Shown in pieces: positions 56,074-64,000 of a stretch of 64,000 nucleotides of DNA; positions within the stretch are counted from its first letter, which is position 1; every line of letters begins with the position of its first letter. Source of the DNA: Enterobacter huaxiensis. Its GTDB lineage: Bacteria > Pseudomonadota > Gammaproteobacteria > Enterobacterales > Enterobacteriaceae. Position numbers and translations under genes: made by a program. Location: NCBI RefSeq assembly GCF_003594935.2, contig NZ_CP043342.1:2170001-2234000 (forward strand), read 5' to 3'. A model generated the notes under the pieces. It searched no databases. It was not told the DNA's origin and saw only the letters and a program-made list of their open reading frames with translations.

Positions 56074-56260
56074 ATTGGTCTGCTATGAGCGAGGAACGGA
56101 CATTGCTAACAGCCTTCTGTGTGAATTATCAGGGAACACGTCAGATTAATCGACCCTTCCCGCAAAGAGCTAAGGCTCTGGCATTTCGTGCTGTTCTCCT
56201 GGTATAACAGCCAGTCGCAGGTAAGTATTATTGAATGAGGCACAGGCGCGACTTGCGCCG
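56074..56260. other. Right-hand break of the prophage
   Basis: No gene I can support. Short frames such as 56070-56207 run across the junction without phage-like content. The motif GAGCGAGGAACGGACATT here recurs in similar form near 59098, a sequence type often seen in rearranged intergenic DNA. No attachment core, nin, Q or lysis genes. Confidence 0.6.
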
Positions 56261-56623
56261 TTACAGTCCCATACACAGCGCAATTAACGCCAGCAATGCG
56301 GGCAGCGCCTGCACATAAAGAATTTTCCTGCTGGCGGTGATTGCGCCAAACAGACCCGCAATCAGCACGCATACCAGAAAGAACAGTTTAAAATGGAAAC
56401 CACCGTCGCCCAGCCACAGCCCCCAGAATAATCCCGCCGCTAAAAAACCGTTATACAGCCCCTGATTGGCGGCTAGCACCCGGCTGTCTCGGGCGAAATC
56501 AGCGCTGAGATTAAAGGCCTTACAGCCTGTTTTCGTGTCCCACAAAAATATCTCAAGCACGAGAATATGGATGTGTATAACGGCGACAAGCGCGATAAGG
56601 ACGGAAGCGATCAGGAGCCACTC
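56261..56623 (-). pseudogene. DUF1304 membrane protein lacking a start codon
   Basis: The open frame of 120 codons contains a complete DUF1304 domain (HILVLEIFLWDTKTGCKAF, then AANQGLYNGFLAAGL and four membrane helices), beginning WLLIASVLIALVAVIH. Directly before it is an in-frame TGA and no ATG, GTG or TTG start; the first standard start is the GTG in the middle of helix 1. Removing one G at about 56621 would give GTG AGA TGG, so a one-base insertion at the start is likely. It lies just after the MFS gene. Confidence 0.75.
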
Positions 56624-56681
56624 TCACAAAGAAGAACGCAATATCAACATTATATACTGAGCAGATGGTTTGCGGCGGCCA

Positions 56682-57881
56682 TTATGCCGTAGCCGATACC
56701 CGTCCGGCCGCGCGCCACCAGACAACTAATGCCGCAAGCGCCACCCCCCCAAGCGTCGCAAACGCCATGCGCCATGACGAATGCGCGACGATGCTGCCCG
56801 CTAGCGCCGGGCTGAACGCGGCGCCCGCGCCCTGCATCAGCATAATCACGCTCTGCCCCGCGTTGATGTGCCCGGACCCGCGTAGCGTGTTAACAATATA
56901 GCCCGGCACCGCGACACCCAGGATCCCGGCGGCGACGCCATCCAGAATTTGCACCGGAATAACGGATAACGGCCCGGCAAAACTGGCGGCCAGTGCGGCG
57001 CGCACTGGCAGTACAATAAGCGCAATCAGGATAAGCCGCCGGTAGCCATAGCGCTGCGCTTGCACGGAGGTCAGAAGGGCGACCGGGATCATCACGCATT
57101 GCGAAATCACTACCGTCGCCGCAGCATAGATTCCAGGGCTCCACAGGCTGCTGCCTATAGCAGCCACGCGCATGCTGAGCATTGGCAGCAGCGCAGCGTT
57201 TCCGAGGTGAAACAGCAGCAGTGTGATGCCGGTCGTCAGCAGCACCGGATGGCGCATCAGCACTGACAGCTGCGGCACCACCTGCGCCTTATCGCCGGTT
57301 TCAAGGCCGCGCGCCGCGTCATGATCGATATCCTGCTCGCGGATCGCCAGTACGCTAAGCGCGGTGAAAACCGCCATGCCCGTCATCAGGACAAAGACCG
57401 CGCCGATGCCCCACAGCCACATCGCGCCGCCTGCCAGCACTGCTGCCACCATATTGCCGCCGTGGTTGAACGCCTCGTTGCGGCCCATCTGCCGCGTGAA
57501 GCCGCGCTGGCCGGTCAGGCCCAGCGTGATCCCCGCCACCAACGGGCCAATCAGCGCGGCGACCAGCCCGGAAACAATCTGCGAAAACATCGCAATGCTA
57601 TAACGGGTGCTGTACCAGAGCATGAGCGTCGCCAGCGTGACCAGCGCGCAGCAGGCGAGCAGCAGCAGGCGCTTTTTGCGCGTGGCATCGATCATAATCC
57701 CTGCGGGCACCGTCGCCAGCAGCGCCGCGATCCCGCCTGCGGTCATCACAAATCCAATATCATCCGGTCGCCAGTGCTGTTCAGTGAGATAAATGCCGAG
57801 AAAGGGGCCGAGCCCATCGCGCACATCCGCCAGAAAAAAGCTCATTAGGCAGAGCGCCTGTAGCGATCGCAACATCTTCAT
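56682..57881 (-). CDS. Major facilitator superfamily transporter
   Basis: A 399-residue permease with twelve predicted helices. The loop 2-3 motif reads PAGIMIDATRKKRLLLL, a variant of GxxxDRxGRR. N-terminal block is FFLADVRDGLGPFLGIYL. The gene is noticeably GC-richer than the flanks. The substrate is not evident; relatives are annotated only as MFS drug/metabolite transporters. Probably co-transcribed with the damaged DUF1304 gene 45 bp downstream. Confidence 0.88.
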   Translation of the reverse strand: MKMLRSLQALCLMSFFLADVRDGLGPFLGIYLTEQHWRPDDIGFVMTAGGIAALLATVPAGIMIDATRKKRLLLLACCALVTLATLMLWYSTRYSIAMFSQIVSGLVAALIGPLVAGITLGLTGQRGFTRQMGRNEAFNHGGNMVAAVLAGGAMWLWGIGAVFVLMTGMAVFTALSVLAIREQDIDHDAARGLETGDKAQVVPQLSVLMRHPVLLTTGITLLLFHLGNAALLPMLSMRVAAIGSSLWSPGIYAAATVVISQCVMIPVALLTSVQAQRYGYRRLILIALIVLPVRAALAASFAGPLSVIPVQILDGVAAGILGVAVPGYIVNTLRGSGHINAGQSVIMLMQGAGAAFSPALAGSIVAHSSWRMAFATLGGVALAALVVWWRAAGRVSATA

Positions 57882-58231
57882 TCTTCTCCCTGCAAAAGGT
57901 TGTAACCCAAGATGATGTTATCATATTGTTATCAATGCATTATGGCAGCATTGAAAAAAGGCTCGAAAGTTAAAACTAACCAAATGAAACTGGCAAACGG
58001 TTGTGCCCGACGTCAATAAACCCGCAGCGAGCAACGCTTCATTTGAGAGGTTATAGTGACCCTTTCCCCGTTGAACAACACTGATGGTTGTTAACTACTT
58101 CCGCTTCTGGCAAATTTCTCTCGCTGAACCCTCAGCTTCACGACGCTTTCAAAATCAATGTTGGTAGGTTGTAGATCTTAGCGATACTAACTTAAGCTAG
58201 CACTCGGGATTTTTTAGGTAGGGATTTGGTT
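57882..58231. other. Intergenic region, no gene seen
   Basis: About 350 bp upstream of both the MFS gene and the lipoprotein gene. AT-rich near 57910-57960, where the MFS promoter probably lies. Nothing else recognised. Confidence 0.5.
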
Positions 58232-58957
58232 ATGTCAGTATCGAATCATCTTAGCTGGGGCGGGCTTGTCGCGCTTGGCGGCGCGCTGTTGGCAGGATGT
58301 ATTCCGTATCCGCGAGAAAGGCCAGGGTATATCGACCTCTGCCAAAGCGAGTATACCTTTACTGTCGATGGCCCAAACGGAAAGCAAGAGATTGTACTAG
58401 AAACCTATATCTATGATCACGGTATGCCCGGCAACTATATGCCTGATAAACGCAGCAGTTTCACTATTCCGCATGTCCAGGGGCCTGAGGCGAGGCCGGA
58501 ATTTTATGTCCAGTTGATTGCCTATAACAAAGGTCGTCAGCGCCCTTCTCGTCCGGGAGCTACAGGGCTGCCAGCAGTACCGATTTTTATCGACACTCGT
58601 AATGCCTATATCGACTTGGGTGATGGTAAACAGCTTAGCGCGCGGCCAGAAATTTACCTCGGCACCACATCATTCCCGTACGATTTTCCGGAAGATAAAC
58701 AGGGATATGCAAGGCCATCGCCTTACGACATTAATAGTGATGAAGTACATCGCAATGTCCCACGAATTACCAATAACGATGACTACGGCTCAGCGTATGT
58801 AGTCTTTAAAATTTATGACGGCAACGCGAATACGAAATGGGCTGTCCATTTAGGCGACCTTGACGTTAATGGCGTGAAAGTGGCGTTACCCGCGCTGAAA
58901 CTGTGTTATCAGCCAACGCTGAAGTGGATTGGTATTGAGCCGCTCATGCGTCCATAA
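58232..58957 (+). CDS. Predicted lipoprotein of unknown function
   Basis: A 241-residue protein. The signal peptide has the lipobox LLAGC, Cys at about residue 23, followed by IPYPRERPGYIDLC, so it is predicted to be a lipid-anchored envelope protein. The mature part is beta-rich with two conserved-looking Cys (IDLC, LKLCYQP) and Tyr/Pro-rich loops (SFPYDFPEDKQGYARPSPYD). AGGG lies nine bases before the ATG at 58232. No family recognised. It stands alone. Confidence 0.7.
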   Translation: MSVSNHLSWGGLVALGGALLAGCIPYPRERPGYIDLCQSEYTFTVDGPNGKQEIVLETYIYDHGMPGNYMPDKRSSFTIPHVQGPEARPEFYVQLIAYNKGRQRPSRPGATGLPAVPIFIDTRNAYIDLGDGKQLSARPEIYLGTTSFPYDFPEDKQGYARPSPYDINSDEVHRNVPRITNNDDYGSAYVVFKIYDGNANTKWAVHLGDLDVNGVKVALPALKLCYQPTLKWIGIEPLMRP

Positions 58958-59127
58958 GTACCGCCTTGGGTAATCCGATGACATCCGCTAATGTTTTTTC
59001 AAGGATGTCCCTTCCACAAGTCATTCCAAGGCTTTGCGGCCGTGCAACTTTGAACCTGGCACAAATAGGACAAGCTCAGAGAGCTGGAGGTCCACTTTGA
59101 GCGAGGAGCGGACGTTGAATATGACGA

Positions 59128-59484
59128 CTATATGCTCTGTGCCTCAGGTGTTCCCTGATGGAATACCAATTTCCATTGCCCGTTCTCAGAGATTTCCCAG
59201 CATGAAGAACGAAGGGATGCATGACTTCCATCTGGATGGACCGTTCTGTAATGCAATATTGCGAAATTATCTCTAACGATGATAAGCCGGAAATCACTAC
59301 TAAGAATAACTGGAACGCTGTCTTCCCCCGAAAGGGCTTCAATAGTCTGTACACGATCAACTAATACTCCTGAGCGCGTTATTTCGCTAAATCTGTCATG
59401 GAGTATCTGTTCAAGCCATTTCCGATCTTTCCGCCTGCTGCCATGAAGAAAACATTCGAGTCTTTTTAACGTATCCAGTAGCAT
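59128..59484 (-). CDS. DUF4440 (SnoaL-like) protein
   Basis: A 118-residue cone-shaped NTF2-like protein (RKWLEQILHDRFSEITRSGVLVDR, then WEISENGQWKLVFHQGTP). I start at 59484, with GAGGG upstream, though two earlier in-frame starts exist. Such proteins bind small molecules or act as orphan catalysts; no substrate can be read from sequence. The region 58958-59127 before its stop contains no gene. Confidence 0.75.
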   Translation of the reverse strand: MLLDTLKRLECFLHGSRRKDRKWLEQILHDRFSEITRSGVLVDRVQTIEALSGEDSVPVILSSDFRLIIVRDNFAILHYRTVHPDGSHASLRSSCWEISENGQWKLVFHQGTPEAQSI

Positions 59485-59646
59485 AGTATTTGCCCTCATC
59501 ACAATCGAACATTAACTCTTAAAGTGACAATCGTTGGGATGCAACTTCCGTCCTCTGCACAGATCTAATGTGAAATGCGGCGCTGTTGATCTGCTATGAG
59601 CGTGTTAATCATCAAAATTACACAGTATCTTGAATGGAATAATACG

Positions 59647-60087
59647 ATGAATATTAGGACAAGATTAGCTCTACCCTCTGATATAAAGGGTATTTTTGAC
59701 GTCAGGACTTCGGTTAAAGAAAATCATCTCAGTCGAGAAGAAATGGAGCGGATGGGAATTACCGAGAGCGTTGTCACCAATATGATTGAAAAAAGACGTT
59801 GCGCATGGGTTGCTGAAGAAGATGGGAAAGTGACCGGTTTTTCAATGATTTTGCCTGAAGAAGCATGCCTTTTTGCGGCATTTGTTCTACCTAAATATGA
59901 AGGCCGAGGTTTAGGTCGCATACTTGTTGGACTCGCAGAACAAGAAATTTTCAAACATCATGAGGTAGCTTGGCTTGAAACCGACAAAAACAGCCGCGCG
60001 GCAGGATTTTATAGGCGGCTGGGCTGGATTGAGAAAGGAAATGTTAGCGAATCCGATATTAGATTAGAGAAACTTCGCTGCACTTGA
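59647..60087 (+). CDS. GNAT family N-acetyltransferase
   Basis: A 146-residue acetyltransferase from the ATG at 59647 (MNIRTRLALPSDIKG); an in-frame start 17 codons earlier is less likely. The acetyl-CoA motif is FVLPKYEGRGLGRILVGLAE near residue 85, and the final block AWLETDKNSRAAGFYRRLGW is typical of the family. Substrate unknown. Confidence 0.85.
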   Translation: MNIRTRLALPSDIKGIFDVRTSVKENHLSREEMERMGITESVVTNMIEKRRCAWVAEEDGKVTGFSMILPEEACLFAAFVLPKYEGRGLGRILVGLAEQEIFKHHEVAWLETDKNSRAAGFYRRLGWIEKGNVSESDIRLEKLRCT

Positions 60088-60364
60088 AGAAGACCTCTTT
60101 CGTAAACGTCCGCTCCTGGCACAAAGCTGACGTCTCAGCCTGCGTATGACCGTAAAAGCTACCTTCACGTGATAAGCCGCTTCGGGTAATGACGAGGCGC
60201 TTTTGCGACATGCTGAAAGACCTACTTCGATGTTTCCTGAAAGCCTGATTGCACAGGCTAAACGACCCTTAGAAAATTCTATGGCGAAATAGTCACATAA
60301 GTCTTCTCCACGTGTGTTATAACCGAGTTTCAAATCGCCACCACTGGCGGTTAAGAGGCATCTC

Positions 60365-60583
60365 ATGAAACTACGTATCACAAGAGCAATCGGCCTCAGC
60401 AAGTTCTCGCCACGTTGGGTTAAGGTTATCTGTTTACGGTTGACTAAAAACGATATTGAGCGCTCCCTCAACGCGCTTCTGGCTACAATTGATGAATCTG
60501 AACTTTCTCCAGAGCAAGTCAAAGCATTAAGGGAATGTGTTGACAGAATTAACATGGCAAGGGGAAAGGGGATGCAGGCGTGA
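60365..60583 (+). CDS. Hypothetical 72-residue protein
   Basis: A basic N-terminal part (MKLRITRAIGLSKFSPRWVK) followed by a helical region (TKNDIERSLNALLATIDESEL, then PEQVKALRECVDRINMARG). GAGG lies seven bases upstream. No family recognised. The flanks 60088-60364 and 60584-60924 show no other gene. Confidence 0.5.
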   Translation: MKLRITRAIGLSKFSPRWVKVICLRLTKNDIERSLNALLATIDESELSPEQVKALRECVDRINMARGKGMQA

Positions 60584-60924
60584 GCACTTTTGATAAAAGG
60601 TAAGCCAACACTGTATTTGCGCGGCGCGTTTGCTGCGCAAGTATCGCTGACCGTTCGATACCAGCTGAGCTTTTAAAGCCAAATTTAATTGGATCAATGC
60701 TGGTGGGAGGGGATAGAGATGAACTGGTTCCTGTGAGCGAAAATGAGGCCAACAATCTAAGCCTGCTCGGTTTAACGCATCTTACTGAGTACTGAAGCAT
60801 TGCCTTTGCACCCGCCGGGCCCGCTGACTTTTCCCTAAGTATTAGTTCACCCACTTCCAGCTTGACACCTACCGAGTATGACTGCGTTAATCCTATGAAA
60901 AAGTAATAAGTCTACAAGTTCTTT

Positions 60925-62106
60925 TTAACATTCGCTGAATTCATTAGATTCTGGCCAGAAAATCTTCAAATATCCATTTTTATCATATTTTGAAAAAAGA
61001 TTGCCCTGGAAGCAAAATATCCCAGCGGATTCGAGCCACATCCATTCTTCTGTCTGCTCGACTCCTGTAGCACAGATTCTTATTTCCAAAAGTTCACAGC
61101 AGCGGATTAAGCTTAGGAGTATAGCCTGCTTGGAACCTTCTTTATGTATATTGTGTATCAGTTGCGGGTGTATTTTGAGCTTCTCAGGCTGGAATTTCGA
61201 AAGAAACAATAAACCTGCATTACCCATACCAAAGTCATTAATAGCAACGCTTAATCCGCAACTTTTGAGTATCTGCACTGAATGCGCGAACTCATCAATT
61301 TCAGGGATTATTTCGCTCTCTGAAAACTCAACTATAACTTGTTCTGGGTATAAGTTACTTTCTCTGATAAAATCGAGCAATATTTCAATCGCATCAGGCA
61401 CCCTCAGTAAGGTTAAAGGCAGGAGTGTTATTGATACTCGTTGTGAGGAGTTAATGAACCTCCCTGCGATTTTTAATAAATCTTTCTTCGATTCCAAATC
61501 AAAAAATAAATTATTAGCTTTTATATCGTCTTTGTCTGATTTTGCACTCAAGACAAAAGAATGAATCTGGCTAGCGAGAGGATCTATAACTGCATGCATG
61601 TTTTGGATTATAGCGGGATCGACCGATGATACATCTATTTGCTCGGATGAAAAAAACCAACTGAATCTATCAGGAAGTACATAATAGCTATCTGTCTCAG
61701 CCGAATCTATAAATGTACGGAAAAACCTTAAAGCTCTGTCGTTGTAAAGCAATTTATGTTGGGTTGTTCCACGTTGAAGAACCCTGTCCAGACACTCGTC
61801 TTTACTGAATAGTCTTATATCAATTAATTCCATGCCGGAGCGACCAAATCGTCGATAGGGGGCATAATCGGATAAGAGTTCTACAATGTTAAAGTGAAGT
61901 GTATCCAGACAAATCTTTTTATAGATTTGCATAACAGCTACTTCATCACCTTCAAGAAGCTGTAGGAAATGAATCCCATTGAAAAGTAAAACACCAGTTA
62001 CTCCCGCACGTTCATTTCGGGAATTGGCTTCACTGACCATGTCAATAATGGATTGAATTGGTGCATCAGCTCGCAGGTGGCTTCGGTAGATGAGAGTAGT
62101 AAGCAT
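60925..62106 (-). CDS. bluF: BluF, blue-light BLUF-EAL regulator
   Basis: A 393-residue protein. The N-terminal BLUF domain (MLTTLIYRSHLRAD, NERAGVTGVLLFNGIHFLQLLEG) has the flavin-contacting Tyr7 and the later Asn and Gln. A degenerate EAL domain follows: VEFSESEII, INDFGMGNAGLLFLSKFQPEKLKI, and TGVEQTEEWMWLESAG. The EAL signature itself and the first catalytic Glu are missing, so it should not hydrolyse c-di-GMP. In E. coli, light-activated BluF removes the repressor BluR from biofilm genes. bluR is not adjacent here. Confidence 0.92.
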   Translation of the reverse strand: MLTTLIYRSHLRADAPIQSIIDMVSEANSRNERAGVTGVLLFNGIHFLQLLEGDEVAVMQIYKKICLDTLHFNIVELLSDYAPYRRFGRSGMELIDIRLFSKDECLDRVLQRGTTQHKLLYNDRALRFFRTFIDSAETDSYYVLPDRFSWFFSSEQIDVSSVDPAIIQNMHAVIDPLASQIHSFVLSAKSDKDDIKANNLFFDLESKKDLLKIAGRFINSSQRVSITLLPLTLLRVPDAIEILLDFIRESNLYPEQVIVEFSESEIIPEIDEFAHSVQILKSCGLSVAINDFGMGNAGLLFLSKFQPEKLKIHPQLIHNIHKEGSKQAILLSLIRCCELLEIRICATGVEQTEEWMWLESAGIFCFQGNLFSKYDKNGYLKIFWPESNEFSEC

Positions 62107-62377
62107 TGTTGCACACTTTTAAGGATTTTCTTCTAAAGTAGCATGAGAAAGGACAGTTAGTGCTATTTTACTGAAAAAATTTACAAAAAAGAGTTCTGTG
62201 ACCTTAAAATTGTCTATGAAGAGTAAAATGCTTCACAAAAAAACCATTCAATAGACATGGTTAAAGCCCGCGAGATATGTTTGGCTCTGCAACATCAAAT
62301 CGCCTGGTGTGCACACGTGACAAAGTAAAAATTAATTCTAAGATTGTGGTAGTAAAAATGATTACATGGAGTTTCTA
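62107..62377. other. Intergenic region upstream of bluF and the small membrane protein
   Basis: About 270 bp, AT-rich, expected to hold two divergent promoters. The final 20 bp match the leader of the paralogous gene at 7190. Confidence 0.5.
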
Positions 62378-62485
62378 ATGGTTTTTATTGCGGCTTTAAC
62401 TTTATCTTTTCTTCTGTGCGTAGCGGGCCTTATCTTCATTTTGCTGGAGTTAGTTAGCATAGGCTGCAACCCTGAACGACATTGA
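62378..62485 (+). CDS. 35-residue single-span membrane protein (copy 2)
   Basis: The frame begins MVFIAALTLSFLLCVAGL and ends ELVSIGCNPERH, the same length and tail as the copy at 7190-7297. GGAG is seven bases upstream, within a leader shared with copy 1. The two copies are 55 kb apart and differ at many positions while keeping the hydrophobic pattern and the ELVSIGC tail. Confidence 0.75.
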   Translation: MVFIAALTLSFLLCVAGLIFILLELVSIGCNPERH

Positions 62486-62529
62486 ACAATACGTGCAAGA
62501 AATTCAGCAAATCATTGATTGAAAGGCTC

Positions 62530-62560
62530 TTGACCTCAAGTTAACTTGAGCTTTTAAGAT
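62530..62560 (+). promoter_or_regulatory. SoxR-type promoter
   Basis: TTGACC at 62530-62535 and TAAGAT at 62555-62560 are separated by 19 bp, the stretched spacer used by MerR-family activators. The spacer contains the palindrome CTCAAGTTAACTTGAG (62535-62550), the core of the SoxR box in the E. coli soxS promoter. The controlled gene is the VOC protein 34 bp downstream. Confidence 0.88.
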
Positions 62561-62593
62561 GGCGATTCTGGAGATAGTCAAAGGATTAGCCTA

Positions 62594-63043
62594 ATGAAAG
62601 AGATTGATGTCGGTTTTACGCACGTTGCGTTTGTTGTTAGAGATTTGGATAAAAGTATTGATTTTTACGGCCGTTATGCTGGCATGGAAGTCGTACACAG
62701 GCGAGAGCCTGACCTTCCGGAGGCACGTAAAGTCGCGTGGTTAAGTGACCTAACTCGCCCTTTTGCGCTTGTCCTTGTCCAGGTTGATGCTGTGACTGAC
62801 ACCCCTTTAGGTAATTTTGGTCACTTGGGAGTAGCTTGTTCAAGCATTGAAGAAATCGACAATAAAGTAGCGATGGCCAGGATGGAGGGCATCTTGCGAA
62901 AAGAACCGGTTCAGGCAGGGGAACCGGTAGGTTATTATGTCTTCTTCGCTGATCCTGATGGTAACACACTTGAACTTTCTTATGGTCAGAAAGTCGGGAT
63001 CGAGGCTTTTCGTCATTATGATACAGTGCCTGCATCTCAGTAA
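62594..63043 (+). CDS. VOC family protein (glyoxalase/dioxygenase fold)
   Basis: A 149-residue protein with two beta-alpha-beta-beta-beta units. Candidate metal ligands are His of FTHVAFVV, His of FGHLGVAC, and Glu of NTLELSYGQ. Homologues act as glyoxalases, dioxygenases or drug-binding resistance proteins, and the type cannot be decided here. The SoxR-type promoter points to detoxification of redox-cycling compounds or their products. Confidence 0.85.
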   Translation: MKEIDVGFTHVAFVVRDLDKSIDFYGRYAGMEVVHRREPDLPEARKVAWLSDLTRPFALVLVQVDAVTDTPLGNFGHLGVACSSIEEIDNKVAMARMEGILRKEPVQAGEPVGYYVFFADPDGNTLELSYGQKVGIEAFRHYDTVPASQ

Positions 63044-63371
63044 ATTTCGATAACCGGTTGGATTACATTACGCTCTGGTAATGTTTCATATCGTTTTAGA
63101 GCTTGCTGACTAATTTGTTGCTAGTAACAGCAAGCTCCATATTAGCCTTTACAGATTTTCATTTTATTGATCTCATTTCTAAGCCACAATTTAGTAGCGA
63201 AACTGCACCAAACTCCGCTGAAATCTATTCAACATAACTATTGTGTAGACCTCCAAATCTGAGATCTGCCCCATATCGTACTTAAAACATATACCTGTAA
63301 GCCTGCAGGCGATCCATCCTTCTAACACTCTTTAATCGTTGCAAAATCCGTAAGATATGTTTATAAATATA
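63044..63371. other. Intergenic region before the SOS box
   Basis: About 330 bp without a supportable gene; AT-rich with short frames only. Confidence 0.5.
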
Positions 63372-63387
63372 CTGTATATGCATACAG
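63372..63387 (+). promoter_or_regulatory. LexA (SOS) box
   Basis: CTGTATATGCATACAG, that is CTG-N10-CAG with the near-ideal alternating AT core, flanked by TA and TT. It lies 20 bp before the dinI-like ATG. Confidence 0.92.
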
Positions 63388-63407
63388 TTGTTCGTTGCGG
63401 AGGAAAA

Positions 63408-63632
63408 ATGAAAATCGAGTTAACCATTGATCGCATGAAGAAACTTCCTGTTGGAGCTATACCTGCGCTCGAGTCAGAACTGCTCAAAAGACTTAGCAAG
63501 CAGTTTGATGGTTGCCAGATTACGATTAAGCGTGCCAGCAATGATGGGTTGACTGTTTTCGGAGGCGACAAGAAAGAGGTCGAACATATCGTGCAGGAGA
63601 CCTGGGAAAGCGTGGACGAGTGGTTTTATTAA
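63408..63632 (+). CDS. DinI-like SOS protein
   Basis: A 74-residue member of the DinI family (MKIELTIDRMKKLPVGAIPAL, then GCQITIKRASNDGLTVFGG and the acidic C-terminal helix EHIVQETWESVDEWFY that contacts RecA). GGAGG precedes the ATG at 63408. Phage DinI copies modulate RecA and repressor cleavage. A longer frame upstream runs through the LexA box and is not used. Confidence 0.92.
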   Translation: MKIELTIDRMKKLPVGAIPALESELLKRLSKQFDGCQITIKRASNDGLTVFGGDKKEVEHIVQETWESVDEWFY

Positions 63633-63738
63633 TCGCGTGAATTTCACTGGAGCAGTTTCAAAGAGTATCGCTGTTTGCGTTCCCCTGGCTGTTCCCGATT
63701 ACTGTTTACCGCGTCAATAAGTCGCTCTGGGGGAAATA

Positions 63739-63981
63739 GTGTGTAGTGCAGATGCCTTTAATGCAGATGATCAATGGTACGACTTGGTCAGAAGGGCCGA
63801 TAAAGCAGTTATCTATAGCTTCCCGGCGGAAGGGAGATATCTGGTTTATCGAGTAAATGGAATAGTTTCATTACGACCGTTACTCGAAGAGGAAGAAATC
63901 TTCACTCTCAACGGGTTTATGCAATTTGCAAAACGACTGGGGTACCGAGTTACACCACCGTCTGATATTATTCTTTCATAG
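63739..63981 (+). CDS. Hypothetical 80-residue protein downstream of dinI-like gene
   Basis: GTG start with GGGGG about eight bases upstream. The sequence contains WYDLVRRADKAVIYSFPAEG, RYLVYRVNGIVSLRPL and FMQFAKRLGYRVTPPSD; small, mixed alpha/beta, no membrane span. It may share the SOS transcript, 106 bp after the dinI-like stop. No function known. Confidence 0.6.
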   Translation: MCSADAFNADDQWYDLVRRADKAVIYSFPAEGRYLVYRVNGIVSLRPLLEEEEIFTLNGFMQFAKRLGYRVTPPSDIILS

Positions 63982-64000
63982 GCCTGAACACCCTATACCT

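Noticed and set aside
56070..56207. 45-codon frame overlapping the end of P
   Set aside because: The ATGA overlap is attractive, but only the first codons are phage DNA and the rest crosses the prophage break.
60064..60555. 163-codon minus-strand frame
   Set aside because: Overlaps the better-supported ORF at 60365 on the other strand and contains repetitive Ser/Arg-rich translation.
60549..60854. 101-codon minus-strand frame
   Set aside because: Low-complexity Ser/Leu translation without start signal.

Overview
The window looks like a chromosomal segment of an Enterobacter-type member of the Enterobacteriaceae. Most genes are close to full-length relatives of the E. coli sap - psp - ycj - tyrR - mppA - dgcM - zntB - dbpA - ttcA backbone, but the segment is edited: the puu operon expected between sapA and pspF, pspE after pspD, and the uspE-fnr-ogt stretch between mppA and dgcM are not here. 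These comparisons are from memory of E. coli K-12, not from an alignment.

Layout. 1-1063: AT-rich two-gene membrane operon (DUF421 partial, DUF3290). 1260-6539: sapABCDF on the minus strand. 6540-8597: gene-poor stretch with a phage integrase relic, a 35-residue membrane protein, and two tiny ORFs (one basic, one very acidic). 8598-11282: pspF divergent from pspABCD, with a sigma-54 promoter between them. 11432-25230: a ten-gene sugar operon ycjMNOPQRSTUV (glucosylglycerate and kojibiose phosphorylases, ABC importer, guloside-to-glucoside interconversion, beta-phosphoglucomutase and an intact ATPase YcjV), then the porin ompG and the LacI-type repressor ycjW facing it. 25308-33608: ycjX, ycjF, tyrR (with a TyrR box), tpx, ycjG, mpaA, mppA. 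33782-40224: a cyclic-di-GMP and signalling cluster (dgcM, an MHYT-GGDEF-EAL protein, a short chemoreceptor, a second cyclase). 40421-44241: zntB, the anaerobic sRNA gene fnrS with an FNR box, dbpA, ttcA.

44192-56073: a Rac-like lambdoid prophage fragment integrated at the 5' end of ttcA. Its left arm reads int-xis-DUF4060-Dam-type methylase-recT-recE on the minus strand. Its immunity region has a CI-like repressor, a Cro/YdaS-like protein, a YdaT-like protein, and two sets of three operators each (OL and OR) that share one 15-bp motif. Replication genes O (with internal iterons) and P follow, and the phage stops right at the end of P. Between repressor and left operator lies a promoter- and terminator-bounded two-gene cassette (59-residue coiled protein plus DUF6414 protein). 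It occupies the place that rex or sieB genes hold in other lambdoid phages and is the best candidate here for an undescribed system.

56074-64000: a mosaic of accessory genes: an MFS transporter with a start-damaged DUF1304 gene, an orphan lipoprotein, DUF4440 and GNAT proteins, the blue-light protein BluF without its partner BluR, a second copy of the 35-residue membrane protein, a VOC-fold protein behind a textbook SoxR-type promoter, and a DinI-like gene behind a near-perfect LexA box.
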